Assembly (NCBI GenBank): GCA_049612785.1
Contig: JBMZBW010000059.1
Span: 1-14,840 of the forward strand
Direction of reading: 5' to 3'
DNA: 14,840 nucleotides
Source of the DNA: UBA7985 sp049612785
GTDB lineage: Bacteria; Pseudomonadota; Alphaproteobacteria; UBA7985
The notes beneath the pieces were generated by a model that was not told the origin of the DNA, did not search any database, and saw only the letters and a program-made list of their open reading frames with translations. Positions 14,410-14,840 of the stretch are shown piece by piece (the stretch's first letter is position 1; every line of letters starts with the position of its first letter). The position numbers and the translations under genes were made by a program.

Positions 14410-14502
14410 TTTGAGAGTTTAAATCATCAGGACGGGCGGCGAAAGACGGATTGGTTGAGCGTCTTGTCACGGCAAAAACGCCAGTTCTTCCTGCCATCGA
14501 TC

Positions 14503-14530
14503 ATTTTACGAGCGATTAAATTCGAAACAA
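14503..14530 (-). promoter_or_regulatory. Candidate alkB promoter
   Basis: On the minus strand TTGTTT (14525-14530) and TAAAAT (14503-14508) are 16 bases apart and resemble -35 and -10 boxes. Transcription would begin near 14496, leaving a leader of about 85-90 bases before alkB. Confidence 0.45.
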
Positions 14531-14541
14531 CCATTTTAATC
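14514..14541. repeat. Inverted repeat over the alkB -35 region, candidate operator
   Basis: GATTAAA (14514-14520) and TTTAATC (14535-14541) are perfect inverted arms 14 bases apart. They flank the candidate -35 box, so a dimeric regulator bound here could control alkB. No regulator gene is adjacent in the window. Confidence 0.4.
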
Positions 14542-14755
14542 AGTCATTTCTTTTCCATGACGCAACAATCGATACACGGCGACATCGAATGTTTCTGTGA
14601 AAAAAGCAGATGAAAACGTGGCGTTACGAGGCGGTGTCAAAAGGGTCCTCGTCAACCGCACCAACCCCCGAAACTCTCCACCGGGACCAGCGGCAAGGCA
14701 ACCGAAACCAACACCACAGGCGCCCATCACTCCCCCTAATCGCGCCGCCCCGAAT

Positions 14756-14760
14756 AAGGA
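14756..14760 (+). promoter_or_regulatory. Ribosome binding site of the partial secreted-protein gene
   Basis: AAGGA lies 8 bases before ATG 14769 and is the main support, with the signal-peptide sequence, for calling that gene. Confidence 0.7.
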
Positions 14761-14768
14761 TAAAACCA

Positions 14769-14840
14769 ATGTTTAAGTCTGCTCTCAAGCTCGTCGCTAT
14801 CGCTTCCCTCGTCGCTTCCACCTCGGTCTCTACCTCTGCT
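14769..14840 (+). CDS. Secreted or periplasmic protein, N-terminal fragment cut by window end
   Basis: Only the first 24 codons are present. They read as a signal peptide: M-F-K-S-A-L-K with two lysines, then a hydrophobic core (LVAIASLVA), then a serine- and threonine-rich stretch leading to A24, a plausible region for signal peptidase I cleavage. The start has a good ribosome site (AAGGA 14756-14760). The gene is divergent from alkB. The mature protein lies outside the window, so nothing can be said about function beyond export through Sec. Confidence 0.75.
   Translation, partial: MFKSALKLVAIASLVASTSVSTSA

Larger units (their letters stand above)
14410..14768. other. Divergent intergenic region between alkB and a secreted-protein gene
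   Basis: These 359 bases separate two divergent genes. They hold the candidate alkB promoter and inverted repeat (14503-14541) and a C-rich, T-poor leader (14651-14750) before the plus-strand gene. Small open frames here (14392-14613 plus, 14536-14769 minus) lack ribosome sites and family features and are not called. Confidence 0.55.

Noticed and set aside
14392..14613. Plus-strand open frame of 73 codons across the alkB start
   Set aside because: It overlaps the alkB start and its candidate promoter, with no ribosome site or protein family.
14536..14769. Minus-strand open frame of 77 codons opposite the leader of the secreted-protein gene
   Set aside because: It is the complement of the C-rich leader, which makes it glycine rich; there is no ribosome site and no family.
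1..14840. Search by eye for tRNA, rRNA, CRISPR arrays, transposases and integrases
   Set aside because: No cloverleaf, regularly spaced repeats or mobile-element proteins were recognised in the window.

Overview
The window looks like accessory and core-metabolic chromosome from a GC-rich alphaproteobacterium, most likely a member of the Rhodobacterales (roseobacter type). This is an inference from the pntA-pntB pair, the 5-oxoprolinase-type HyuA/HyuB fusion, the mix of Gfo/Idh/MocA oxidoreductases and a GntR/FCD regulator, strong G/C bias at third codon positions, and AGGAG-type ribosome binding sites. No rRNA, tRNA, CRISPR array, transposase or integrase was recognised.

Layout. (1) 1-1932: the 3' part of a hydantoinase/5-oxoprolinase gene, cut by the left edge. 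(2) 2319-5280: pntA-pntB, the proton-translocating NAD(P) transhydrogenase, with a candidate promoter in front and a strong terminator behind. That terminator is shared with a convergent P-loop kinase gene (5332-5934, minus). (3) 6064-8920: a tightly packed five-gene plus-strand operon: a CMP/dCMP-type deaminase, an acylphosphatase-like protein that has lost its catalytic residues, a Rieske [2Fe-2S] protein, a Rieske-oxygenase catalytic subunit without a Rieske cluster site, and a glutathione S-transferase-like protein. The last four genes are joined by ATGA stop/start overlaps. (4) 9139-12154: a three-gene operon (Gfo/Idh/MocA oxidoreductase, an unrecognised histidine-rich protein, and a second Gfo/Idh/MocA oxidoreductase), facing a GntR/FCD repressor-type gene (12159-12827, minus) with only 4 bases between stop codons. 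(5) 12828-13293: about 465 bases without a convincing gene but with several inverted repeats. (6) 13294-14409, minus: an AlkB-type membrane alkane hydroxylase with a candidate promoter that overlaps an inverted repeat. (7) 14769 to the right edge: the first 24 codons of a secreted protein, preceded by a strongly C-rich leader.

The most interesting part is the 6064-8920 operon. One polypeptide keeps the Rieske cluster domain but only a remnant of the catalytic domain. The next keeps the full mononuclear-iron domain but has lost the cluster-binding part of its Rieske domain. Together with the GST-like protein this resembles the architecture of the bacterial methylxanthine N-demethylase NdmC/NdmD/NdmE, in which the catalytic subunit lacks its own Rieske cluster and a GST homologue acts structurally. 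Here no reductase is encoded in the window, and a degenerate acylphosphatase fold and a base/nucleoside-type deaminase are added. A split, multi-subunit Rieske oxygenase acting on a nitrogenous small molecule is the working hypothesis; the substrate is unknown.

The 9139-12154 operon probably oxidises or interconverts a sugar, sugar acid or cyclitol in two NAD(P)-dependent steps, with the middle protein as a possible metal-dependent partner enzyme under control of the adjacent GntR regulator.
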